A stretch of DNA of 25,559 nt, taken from IMG/VR virus record IMGVR_UViG_3300048014_000389, positions 1 to 25,559 of that record, one strand, 5' to 3'. Under the pieces are notes generated by a model that worked only from the letters and a program-made list of their open reading frames with translations, had not been told where the DNA came from and made no database searches. The translations under genes were made by a program, and so were the position numbers. Below are positions 1-7,000 of this stretch, in pieces (the stretch's first letter is position 1; the number at the start of each line of letters is the position of its first letter). The DNA comes from a virus.

Positions 1-342
1 CTACACGTCGGCGATCAATTCGGGCGGGATTTCCACGCCGTGATTTCGCAAAAGGCTAACCAGGCTTGAATGTTTCTGCGCCAGCTGGCGGGCCTGGCGT
101 TCGCAGCGCAGGTTTTCCTCGCGCACCGATTTGACCTGGTGCTCAAGCTCCTCGATGCGGGCCGCGTAGCCGTTCATGAGGGCTTCGACACGGCCCGTGA
201 CGGCCGCCATGATCGCGGCCTCGCCGCCGGGCCTGCCGTTCTTGAGGGTGAACACGCCGGTCACCATGGCGCCGGCCACGGCCGACAGGACGAAGCCGGC
301 GGCGGTGGTCAAGTCCTTCCACACGCCGGCGCCGTCGGCCAT
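1..342 (-). CDS. Small membrane protein with coiled coil (i-spanin-like candidate)
   Basis: The 113-residue product has one hydrophobic segment at about residues 11-32, followed by a charged helical region at about residues 50-98 (RIEELEHQVKSVREEN and onward) that looks like a coiled coil. This N-terminal anchor plus periplasmic coiled coil is the architecture of inner-membrane spanins (Rz), and a spanin-like lipoprotein is encoded two genes upstream. The start at 342 lies 2 nt after the upstream stop. A longer in-frame extension to 549 is arginine/glycine-rich and overlaps the previous gene, so I reject it. The stop TAG is at positions 1-3. Membrane topology is visible in the sequence. The spanin role is inferred; it could equally be an unrelated membrane protein of the lysis region. 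Confidence 0.6.
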   Translation of the reverse strand: MADGAGVWKDLTTAAGFVLSAVAGAMVTGVFTLKNGRPGGEAAIMAAVTGRVEALMNGYAARIEELEHQVKSVREENLRCERQARQLAQKHSSLVSLLRNHGVEIPPELIADV

Positions 343-344
343 GG

Positions 345-722
345 TCAGGCGCTCGCCGGCGGCGCGGCGGCGGCCACGGCCGCCTGCAGGGCGGCGATCT
401 CGTCGGCATGGTCCTGTTTCAACTGGGCCGTGATCGCGTCCACGGCGGCCTTGACGGCCGCCGCCTGGTCGATCGCGGCCTGGGTCTTGGCGGCCGTGAC
501 GGCCGCGTACACCGCCTTCGCGGTCTCGCGGGCGACGTGGGCCTGCCACTGGGCGGTGAGCTGGCCCACCTGCTCGGTGACGGCGCTGACGTCTTGACTG
601 ACGGGCATGGGGGACTCCTGGCCCTGGGGATCGCCGGGCGGATCGGGCGGGGCCGCGGGCGGGGAAGGCATGGGGGCCTGTCGTTCCAGCCGCGAGCGCA
701 GGACGATCGACGGCCGGGTCAT
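345..722 (-). CDS. Alanine-rich helical phage protein of unknown function
   Basis: The 125-residue product has a proline-rich N-terminus (about residues 17-39) and an alanine-rich, probably helical C-terminal part (about residues 45-120). No transmembrane segment or enzyme motif is visible. The start at 722 overlaps the upstream stop as ATGA, and the codons between 722 and 608 keep G/C-rich third positions, so the longer form looks coding. An internal ATG at 608 has a better ribosome binding site (AGGAG about 8 nt upstream) and would give an 87-residue protein, so either or both starts may be used. It sits between the spanin-like lipoprotein and the terminal membrane protein. I do not recognise the family; a lysis-region accessory or minor virion protein are both possible. 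Confidence 0.6.
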   Translation of the reverse strand: MTRPSIVLRSRLERQAPMPSPPAAPPDPPGDPQGQESPMPVSQDVSAVTEQVGQLTAQWQAHVARETAKAVYAAVTAAKTQAAIDQAAAVKAAVDAITAQLKQDHADEIAALQAAVAAAAPPASA

Positions 723-1024
723 TTCGTCGCCCCCTGGCAGCCGCGAATGGCCGCGCGCGCGGCGGCGTAGTCCGTCATGGCCCCCAGAATGGGCGAGCCC
801 TCGGGCAGCGTCCCCAGGGCCTGCGCCAGGGCCTGCTGCTCCTGCAGGGTATAGGTCTTCAGCGGCGGGCACAGGGGCGTGGGCTGGGGCGCGGAGGCGC
901 AGCCCGTCAGGGTCAGGCACAGGGCCACGGCGCCGAGGCCCAGGGCCTGGAGCTTGGGCCGCCTGGGGCCGCGTTGCATCAACACGGGGATGCAAACGGA
1001 CAGCGTCGCGGCCACAACCATCAT
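719..1024 (-). CDS. Rz1-like outer-membrane spanin lipoprotein
   Basis: The 101-residue product carries a hydrophobic stretch ending in a lipobox (LTLTGCAS; cysteine at about residue 42). A mature part follows with the pattern CPPLKTY, a run of leucines and glutamines, a DYA motif and a C-terminal cysteine. This layout is typical of Rz1-like o-spanins, which are lipidated, sit in the outer membrane and help fuse the two membranes at the end of lysis. The start at 1024 has AGGAG about 9 nt upstream. An in-frame ATG at 979 would give a more usual 27-residue lipoprotein signal but lacks an obvious ribosome binding site. The gene begins 1 nt after the previous stop. The family call rests on the lipobox, size and neighbourhood of small membrane proteins. 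Confidence 0.7.
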   Translation of the reverse strand: MMVVAATLSVCIPVLMQRGPRRPKLQALGLGAVALCLTLTGCASAPQPTPLCPPLKTYTLQEQQALAQALGTLPEGSPILGAMTDYAAARAAIRGCQGATK

Positions 1025-1025
1025 G

Positions 1026-1253
1026 TCAGAAGGCTCCTGCGTTGAGGCGGTCGATCAGGGCGATCTTGGTCGTGGGCGCGTCGACGATCGCCTGGGCCTC
1101 GGGCGCGCTGACCTTGGCCGCCAGGGCGTCGGTCTTGCCGGCCTGGACCTGCGCGCCCACGCCCTGGGCCTGGAGCTGCGCCCACCACTGACCGGCTAGG
1201 GTCAGGCCGCCGAAGATGACAACGGCCGCGACCAGGGCCAGGTCGATGGTCAT
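1026..1253 (-). CDS. Small single-pass membrane protein (lysis region)
   Basis: The 75-residue product has a hydrophobic helix at about residues 4-22, then a short hydrophilic alanine/glutamine-rich tail. The start at 1253 overlaps the stop of the holin-like gene as ATGA. The longer in-frame extension to 1310 lies inside that gene and has out-of-frame composition, so I reject it. It lies directly upstream of the Rz1-like lipoprotein, the usual place for an inner-membrane spanin, but the soluble part is short and only weakly helical for that role. A second holin or an antiholin is an alternative. Only the membrane topology is certain. Confidence 0.6.
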   Translation of the reverse strand: MTIDLALVAAVVIFGGLTLAGQWWAQLQAQGVGAQVQAGKTDALAAKVSAPEAQAIVDAPTTKIALIDRLNAGAF

Positions 1254-1597
1254 TGGGGCAGCCGCGCGACGATCAACTGCGACAGGGCCTCGGGCGTCAC
1301 CTTCAGCCACGCCAGGGCGCCCGGGATCTTGGGCAGCACATAGGCGGCGACCTCGGCGGCCAGGGCGTTGGCCGGGATGGTTTCCTTCGGGCCGAGCTTG
1401 GTCTGGGCATAGGCGATGCCGTTGCTGATCGCGCCCTCCACCAGCTGGCGCTGGGTGGCGCTGATCTGCACATGGAAGTGTGCGCCGATCACGCCGGCGG
1501 CCCAGCCCATGACGGACAGGGCGCCGGCGGTGATCAGGGGCACGAGCACCTGGCTGATGATCGGGGCGAGATCGATGACGACGGCGGGGGTGGACAT
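1250..1597 (-). CDS. Holin-like membrane protein
   Basis: The 115-residue product has a long hydrophobic N-terminal segment (about residues 8-40, enough for one long or two tight membrane helices). A soluble helical part of about 70 residues follows (AISATQRQ-like region through to the C-terminus). An N-terminal membrane anchor with a helical tail is seen in several phage holin families, and the genes downstream include a spanin-like lipoprotein. The ribosome binding site GGGAG lies about 7 nt before the ATG at 1597. The downstream gene overlaps by ATGA. The holin function is inferred from topology and position; no family-defining motif is visible. Confidence 0.55.
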   Translation of the reverse strand: MSTPAVVIDLAPIISQVLVPLITAGALSVMGWAAGVIGAHFHVQISATQRQLVEGAISNGIAYAQTKLGPKETIPANALAAEVAAYVLPKIPGALAWLKVTPEALSQLIVARLPQ

Positions 1598-1629
1598 GGG
1601 GGCTCCCTGGGTTGCGGGGTGGTGATCGG

Positions 1630-1914
1630 CTAAAGCTCCAGCGCCTTACGCTGGGCCGGGGTGAGGAACGCCAGCAGCCGTTGGTTCAGCGCCAGCAGCT
1701 GGGCGTGGCCTGCGGCGACATGGCCGGCGATCGCCGCGGGGTCCAGGGCGACGGTGGCGTAGGAGCCGCCCACGATGTTGCCCGCGGCGTCCTTGATTTC
1801 CGTGATCGTGCGCTGGTGCGCCGCCGGGGTTCCATCGGCGGCGAAGCGGATCAGGATCTCGTCGAGCCGGGTGGTGGTTGTAAGGGCGCCAGGCGCCGGG
1901 GCGACATCGGTCAT
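1630..1914 (-). CDS. Conserved-looking small phage protein, unknown function
   Basis: The product is 94 residues. Residues about 15-60 look like short beta strands (LDEILIRFA, TITEIKDAAGNIVGG), and the C-terminal part is helical with an LTPAQRKALEL ending. There is no signal peptide, membrane helix or enzyme motif. The gene directly follows the tailspike gene: GAGGAAA overlaps the tailspike stop codon and provides a good ribosome binding site for the ATG at 1914. Its position suggests a tail-associated accessory or chaperone-like role, but nothing in the sequence proves it. About 32 nt separate it from the next gene. Confidence 0.6.
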   Translation of the reverse strand: MTDVAPAPGALTTTTRLDEILIRFAADGTPAAHQRTITEIKDAAGNIVGGSYATVALDPAAIAGHVAAGHAQLLALNQRLLAFLTPAQRKALEL

Positions 1915-1924
1915 GGGCGTTTCC

Positions 1925-4231
1925 TCAGAGCACCGTTCCGGCCGGAAGCCGCCAATTGGAGCCGTCGCTGGTGCAGGGCAGGCCGTAGGCGCCAGCCGGG
2001 CCGGCGTCGGTCACGAAGATCTGCGTGCCCGCGCCCAGCGCCGATGCGCTCGGAACCGTCGCCGTGGTGAAGCTGGGCAGCCGGAAGGGCAGATTGCTGA
2101 CGGCCTGGCTGGCGCTCACCGTCATCTTGTCGCTGTAGGCGCCGCCGCTGACGTAGCTGATGCGCCATTGATGCTGGAAGATGGCCAGCACGTCGCCCGG
2201 TTGGACGCTCGTGGGGCCGCCCATGATCAAGCCGACCGGGTCGCCGTCCGCGCTCGGCAGGAAGAAGCCCACCCGGTCGGCGCTGTCGGGGATCGGGACA
2301 CTGGTCAGGCGCGCGTTGTTGATCGTGACGTCGTTGAAGTCGATCACGCCATCGACCCATGCGGGATCGAAGCCCTGCAGGTTAGCCGGAGCGTCCACGG
2401 CGCTGTAGAAGCCCATGGCGGCGATCTCGACGACGTTGGCCTTGGGTAGGCGCGAATAGGCGTCGGCCGTCGTCTTCAACATATAGGTCATGGGCGACGT
2501 GCTGGTGCCGAACCCCGCGGCCACGATTTCGAAATGGCTTGCGAGCACCGCGCCGTTGAGGGTCAGGAGGCTGCTGTTGGCGGCGACGTCGGCCTCCACC
2601 GCGAAGGCATAGCCGCAGGTCAAAGTCACATGGCTGCTGGCGCCCCCCCAGAACACAACGAAGTCGCCGCTGGGATCCTGCACCTGGCCCGTGATGACGT
2701 TGCCGCCGCCATAGCTGACGAGGCCGGCCCTGTGGCCCGCGATGTTGCGCCAGCCCGCGCCCCATGCCTTGATGGCCTCGATCGTGTCGGAGGCGGCTTC
2801 GTACCAGAGCAGCAGGCTTTCCAGCCCGCAATAACCCGGCACCAGGTTGCTGAACTTGATGTCATAGGCGTTGATCACGGCGCCCCGGCCGCCGCAGCCG
2901 ACGCTCTCGATATCGCGGACGTGGCTGCCGCCCGCGCCCTCGATGTAGAAGGCGTCGCCGCCGAAGCCGGCGATCAAGAGATCCGCCAGCATGTCGCGCG
3001 GATCGTTGGACAGCACTGGGCTGGACTTGACCAGGGCCGCGTCGTTCGCCCCGCCGTCGTTGAACAGGGTGATCCACTGGATGGCGGTCTGGCCGAAGTT
3101 TGCCGTGCTGTCCGGGGTCTGATTGGGGCCCGGCGCCTCGCCGTACTGGAACAGATAGGGATCGGCTTCCTTGGCCTGGTCCGCGCCTGCGCCGCTATAG
3201 CCCGGACGGCCGTAGCTCCAGCCCCCGAACAGGGTGAAGCCCGTAAACATGCACGCCGCGTTGGCGGACGATGACTTCTGGACGAAGATTTCCGGATCCG
3301 GCTCGCCTTCCAGCGGCGCGCGCTGGATCAGCAGGACCGTGCCGGGATCGCAATAATAGCCGCAGCGGTTTCGCGGACGGAACTTGCGCGCGATGCCGAC
3401 GCCCGCCGGCCATTTCACATAGAGGCCAGGAACGCGCTGGGCCGCCTGTCCCCCCGCAAACTGGGCGCGGGCCACCGACTGGCCGTTGGCGATCGCCGTG
3501 TCGTAGGCGACGGTATAGGCCGCGTTCATCGCCGCCACGGCCACGTCCATGGCCGCCTCGGCCGCGTCGATCGCCGGCTGGTCATTGCCCTGGCCCAGCA
3601 CGATCCCGGCCTGGGCGGCGAAGGTGGCCATGGTGATTTCGGTCTGGGCGAAGCCCAGGGCCGCCAGCATCTCCGGGATCGTTTCGGCCATCAACACCTG
3701 GGCGCCCAGGGCCGACACAGGCAGACTGGTCTGGCCGGTCGCCAGCATCACCTGGCCCGTGGCGTCGAAGCTCAACACCTTGCTGGCCCGCTGGGCGGCG
3801 TCGGGAAACACCAGCAGCGGCTCGCCGATCGGCGTCATCAGGGCGCGGGCGATCCGCGCGGCCAGGTCCTGGTTCTGGCGTGCGATGTGATCGAGCGCGG
3901 CCTCGCAGACCTGGGGCGAGAAGCCGGCCGCCTCGCCGAAGGTCGAGGGCTGGCCGCTGGCCGTGGCGCGCTGCAGGGTCAAGGTCGATCCGTCCGGCCA
4001 TGCGCCGCCGGCCGGGCCGGCGGTCAGGGTCACATTGCCGCCCGACGCCAGGCTGTTCGCGGCGACCAGGCTGTAGTCGCCCGGGAGCGCCAGGAGCGCC
4101 GCGCCGGCGCCGGTGTCCAGATAGACCACAACGTCGCTGGCGGCCTCATAGGGGAACACCGTGGCGAACGGCCCGGTGGCCGCGCCGGCCAGGGCGTAGA
4201 CGGTGGAAGGCAGGATGGCGGCGAGCGACAT
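1925..4231 (-). CDS. Tailspike / tail fibre with gp17-type N-terminal anchor
   Basis: The 768-residue product would bind the host surface. Residues 1-130 look like the T7 gp17-type virion-binding domain: an FPYEAASDVVVYLDTG strand region, a VTLTAG strand and a QRAT strand, then a helix ending near NQDLAARIARAL. Residues about 250-700 are rich in asparagine, glycine and short hydrophobic strands (for example GGRGAVINAYDIKFSN, GGGNVITGQV), consistent with a right-handed beta helix as in depolymerase tailspikes. The last 50 residues form a separate small domain. No catalytic pair can be assigned by eye. G+C looks somewhat lower than in the neighbouring core genes, as is common for host-range genes that are exchanged. 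The gene follows the ejection proteins and is preceded by the repeated 13-base motif. Confidence 0.82.
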   Translation of the reverse strand: MSLAAILPSTVYALAGAATGPFATVFPYEAASDVVVYLDTGAGAALLALPGDYSLVAANSLASGGNVTLTAGPAGGAWPDGSTLTLQRATASGQPSTFGEAAGFSPQVCEAALDHIARQNQDLAARIARALMTPIGEPLLVFPDAAQRASKVLSFDATGQVMLATGQTSLPVSALGAQVLMAETIPEMLAALGFAQTEITMATFAAQAGIVLGQGNDQPAIDAAEAAMDVAVAAMNAAYTVAYDTAIANGQSVARAQFAGGQAAQRVPGLYVKWPAGVGIARKFRPRNRCGYYCDPGTVLLIQRAPLEGEPDPEIFVQKSSSANAACMFTGFTLFGGWSYGRPGYSGAGADQAKEADPYLFQYGEAPGPNQTPDSTANFGQTAIQWITLFNDGGANDAALVKSSPVLSNDPRDMLADLLIAGFGGDAFYIEGAGGSHVRDIESVGCGGRGAVINAYDIKFSNLVPGYCGLESLLLWYEAASDTIEAIKAWGAGWRNIAGHRAGLVSYGGGNVITGQVQDPSGDFVVFWGGASSHVTLTCGYAFAVEADVAANSSLLTLNGAVLASHFEIVAAGFGTSTSPMTYMLKTTADAYSRLPKANVVEIAAMGFYSAVDAPANLQGFDPAWVDGVIDFNDVTINNARLTSVPIPDSADRVGFFLPSADGDPVGLIMGGPTSVQPGDVLAIFQHQWRISYVSGGAYSDKMTVSASQAVSNLPFRLPSFTTATVPSASALGAGTQIFVTDAGPAGAYGLPCTSDGSNWRLPAGTVL

Positions 4232-4256
4232 GCCAGCAGGATCGCCCGCCCGCGCG

Positions 4257-4269
4257 GGCGTCGGATGAA
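4257..4269 (-). promoter_or_regulatory. Repeated intergenic motif, copy ahead of tailspike gene
   Basis: Minus-strand sequence TTCATCCGACGCC lies in the 42-nt gap between the ejection protein stop and the tailspike ATG, ending 25 nt before the ATG. The identical 13-mer lies the same distance before the nozzle gene and again before the small-protein/portal block. Both this copy and the nozzle copy also share GCGAT nine bases before the ATG. A phage-specific promoter, processing site or translation element is inferred. Confidence 0.45.
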
Positions 4270-4273
4270 GGCG

Positions 4274-7000
4274 CTAGCCGCCGGCCATGCTGGGTTCCAC
4301 CAGGAAACCGCCGCCGTCCTCGCGCGTGCGCGTCTCATAGCGGCTGAGGAAGCCGGGGCTGACCGCCTCCTCCATGCGCCAGAGCACCAGGTAATCCAGC
4401 GCCAGGCGCGTGTACCAGAGATTGACCAGGGGGATGTTCGACGCGCCCAGGCGCACGATCTCGCCGGGGATCTGGGAGCGCCCCGTGGTCGGGCTGATCG
4501 CGCCGCCGTGCGCGGCCTGGCGCACGATCTGGGCCACCTGCTCCAGGTCGCCGATCGCCGGGCCGGCAATGGACGACAGGGTGAATTCCAGGCCGTTGCG
4601 GTTCTGCTCGCCGAACAGATAGTCGCCATAGATGCCCAGCCCCCCGCCCTGGGCCAGGGCCGCCGCCCAGATCTTGGCGGTCTCCACCGGATCGGCGCCG
4701 ATCACGCTGCGCGGCGCCTGGCCCTTGACGATCAGCTTGGCGTTCATCGACAGATAGCCGGCGATCGCGCCCGCCACGATGAAGTGCGCCATCAGGGCCA
4801 CGGGGGCATAGCCGGCATAGCCCTGCAGCGCGGGGGCCAGGTGGCGGCCCAGGATGGTTTGCAGGAAGCCGCGGAACTGGCTGAACCCGCGCATGGCCTC
4901 GCCCATGGGCGTGCCCGCGCGCGTGCCCCACGCCAGGCCGATCTGCTCGCGCATGCGCGGCTCGCTGGTGGTGTTGTCCAGAAAGTCGTGGATCAGGGTG
5001 CGGAAGCGCAGGCCCAGCTCCGCCCGCGCCGCCTCGGCCGCTTGGGGCGTGCGGCCCTTTTTCGGCGTTCCGGCCCAGGCGTGCATGTCGGCCGGCTCGA
5101 TCTTGTCGAGGTTGTCCAGCGTGAAATATTTGCGCCCGTCGGCCGCCGGCTCGATCCCGGCCCGCGCCAGGTCCCAGGCCTTGGGGTCGATGCCGAAGCG
5201 CTCGAAGGTCTCGCGCGTGCCCTGCTCCAGCCCGTCCCAGGCGTGGTCGCTCTCGATCCCCAGATGCCGGGCCAGCATCTCGGCCGCGCCCTTGCGCACG
5301 CCCTCGTTGGCGAAATCGAACAGATTGATCCGGTACATCAGCCGCGTGGCCCAGGCGCCCCAGCCCAGGGTTCCGTCCGTGGCGTTGTACTGGCCGCCGA
5401 TATGGCCGGCGAAGGACCGCGCGCCCACGTCCAGCAGCTCGGCCGCGTGGGCGGCGTCGGCCCCCTGCAGGCGCGCGATGCCCCGCAGCGCCCCGTCATA
5501 GCCGCCCAGCAGCGTGCCGCCCACGCGCGCGAAGGCGTGGGCCGTCATGGGCAGGTCCGTGGCCTTGCTGAGCACGATGGAACCCAGCTTGGTCAGGCCC
5601 TCCCAACTGCGGATCCCGCGCGCCACCATGGCCAGGCGCAGGTTCTCCGGCACGTTCAGCCGCCCGTTCAGGGCCTCGAAATCGGCCTGTTGCCGGCCGC
5701 TATAGAGCTTGGTCGCCACGCCCGGGTCGCCCTGGGCGCGGGCCTCCCCGGCCAGCCGGGCGATCTCGGTCGCCCGCGCCGCGTCCGGCGCCGGCCCCCA
5801 GCGCTGCATCAGGGCGGTGTTGCGCGCCCCGCGCTCCAGCTGGCCCATCACGGTCGAGAACAGCGAGCCGCGCCCGTACTTTGTGGCGTAATCGACCCAG
5901 GCGTCGGGATCCTTGAAGTGCAGCACGCGCGATTTCGACACGGCCCGCGCCGTCGACGCCGGCGGCCGAAACTCGCCCAGGTCGCTGGCGCCGGAAATCT
6001 GTTCGTTGCGCCCGGTCACGATGTCGAACCACACATGGTAGAGCATCCGCTCGCGCAGGTCGGCCGCGTTGTCGATAACGCCGCGCATGGCCAGTTCGGC
6101 CGCATTCTCCCGCTGGCCCATCTCCCGGTCGCCGACTGCCTGGTTTTCGGGAAAATCCTGCTCCTCCAAGCCGTCGAACGTCTTGGGATCGAGCCTTGGC
6201 AGGATGTAGTCGCGCCATTGGCGGAACGCGCGCTTGGCCGAGGCCTGGCGCGCGGCGTTCCAGTCGAAGGCGGCGCGCTTGTTCGCCGGCAGCCGGCGGC
6301 CGACTTCCGCCAGTTCGCGCCAGAAGCCGCCGGCCACCTTCAGCCGGTCGTGGCTCTGGCGGGCGATATAGCCCTCCAGCTTGCCGATCCATGCCCCCTG
6401 GGTGTTCTGCGCCAGGCGGTTGTCGTCGAGCGCCTGGGCGAACACCCGGGCGGCATGCAGCGCCCCTTCGTCGCCGGTGGGCTCCACGGATCCGTCGCCG
6501 TTGATGCGCGCCAGCTCCTTGGCGATCTTGCGATCCAGCCCCTTCTCGGCCACGCCCCAGAAGTTGGAGATCCGGCTGCCCAGCCCGGGCATCTTGTCCA
6601 GCCCCAGCTGCACCTGGCCCCACAGGCTCATCATCCGCGCGCGGCCCTCGGCGTCGACGGAGGATCCCGTGAACCGCCCCAGCCGTTCGTCGCCCACGTC
6701 ATAGGCGCGCAGGCGCTGGCTGGCGTCGCCGGGCAGCTGGTCCAGCCGATCCCGCCGGGCCTTGCGCGCCACCTCGGCCGCGACCCGCAATCGCTTTTCG
6801 GTCAGGGCGGCGAAGATCTCCTCCCGCGTCATGGCCCCGGCCGCCTTGGCCAGGGCCGCCCGCGCATCGGCCGTGGGATCGGCCGCCTTGGCCCGGCGGG
6901 CGCGGTCGGCCATGCGGTTGAGCAGATCGTCGATCTCGGCGTCGGAAAAGACGCCGCCGGTCGCCATGCGCACGGCCGTGTGGCAGGCGCGGGTGCTCAT
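4274..7000 (-). CDS. Large internal virion (DNA ejection) protein, T7 gp16 C-terminal-like
   Basis: The 908-residue product follows two other core genes and is probably ejected into the host ahead of the DNA. It is mostly alpha-helical with many charged residues. The region around residues 530-760 has features I associate with podovirus ejection proteins: FANEGVRKGAAEML, an RFGID helix, then RTLIHDFLDNTTSEPRMREQ and a hydrophobic segment near PVALMAHFIVAGAIAGYLSM. No transglycosylase motif is present, unlike T7 gp16, whose N-terminal enzyme domain seems to have its counterpart in the 994-residue gene here. The start at 7000 overlaps the upstream stop as ATGA and has a GGAGAGGGCGAG ribosome binding site. 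The in-frame extension to 7024 is unnecessary. The ejection role is inferred from position, size and composition. Confidence 0.75.
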   Translation of the reverse strand: MSTRACHTAVRMATGGVFSDAEIDDLLNRMADRARRAKAADPTADARAALAKAAGAMTREEIFAALTEKRLRVAAEVARKARRDRLDQLPGDASQRLRAYDVGDERLGRFTGSSVDAEGRARMMSLWGQVQLGLDKMPGLGSRISNFWGVAEKGLDRKIAKELARINGDGSVEPTGDEGALHAARVFAQALDDNRLAQNTQGAWIGKLEGYIARQSHDRLKVAGGFWRELAEVGRRLPANKRAAFDWNAARQASAKRAFRQWRDYILPRLDPKTFDGLEEQDFPENQAVGDREMGQRENAAELAMRGVIDNAADLRERMLYHVWFDIVTGRNEQISGASDLGEFRPPASTARAVSKSRVLHFKDPDAWVDYATKYGRGSLFSTVMGQLERGARNTALMQRWGPAPDAARATEIARLAGEARAQGDPGVATKLYSGRQQADFEALNGRLNVPENLRLAMVARGIRSWEGLTKLGSIVLSKATDLPMTAHAFARVGGTLLGGYDGALRGIARLQGADAAHAAELLDVGARSFAGHIGGQYNATDGTLGWGAWATRLMYRINLFDFANEGVRKGAAEMLARHLGIESDHAWDGLEQGTRETFERFGIDPKAWDLARAGIEPAADGRKYFTLDNLDKIEPADMHAWAGTPKKGRTPQAAEAARAELGLRFRTLIHDFLDNTTSEPRMREQIGLAWGTRAGTPMGEAMRGFSQFRGFLQTILGRHLAPALQGYAGYAPVALMAHFIVAGAIAGYLSMNAKLIVKGQAPRSVIGADPVETAKIWAAALAQGGGLGIYGDYLFGEQNRNGLEFTLSSIAGPAIGDLEQVAQIVRQAAHGGAISPTTGRSQIPGEIVRLGASNIPLVNLWYTRLALDYLVLWRMEEAVSPGFLSRYETRTREDGGGFLVEPSMAGG

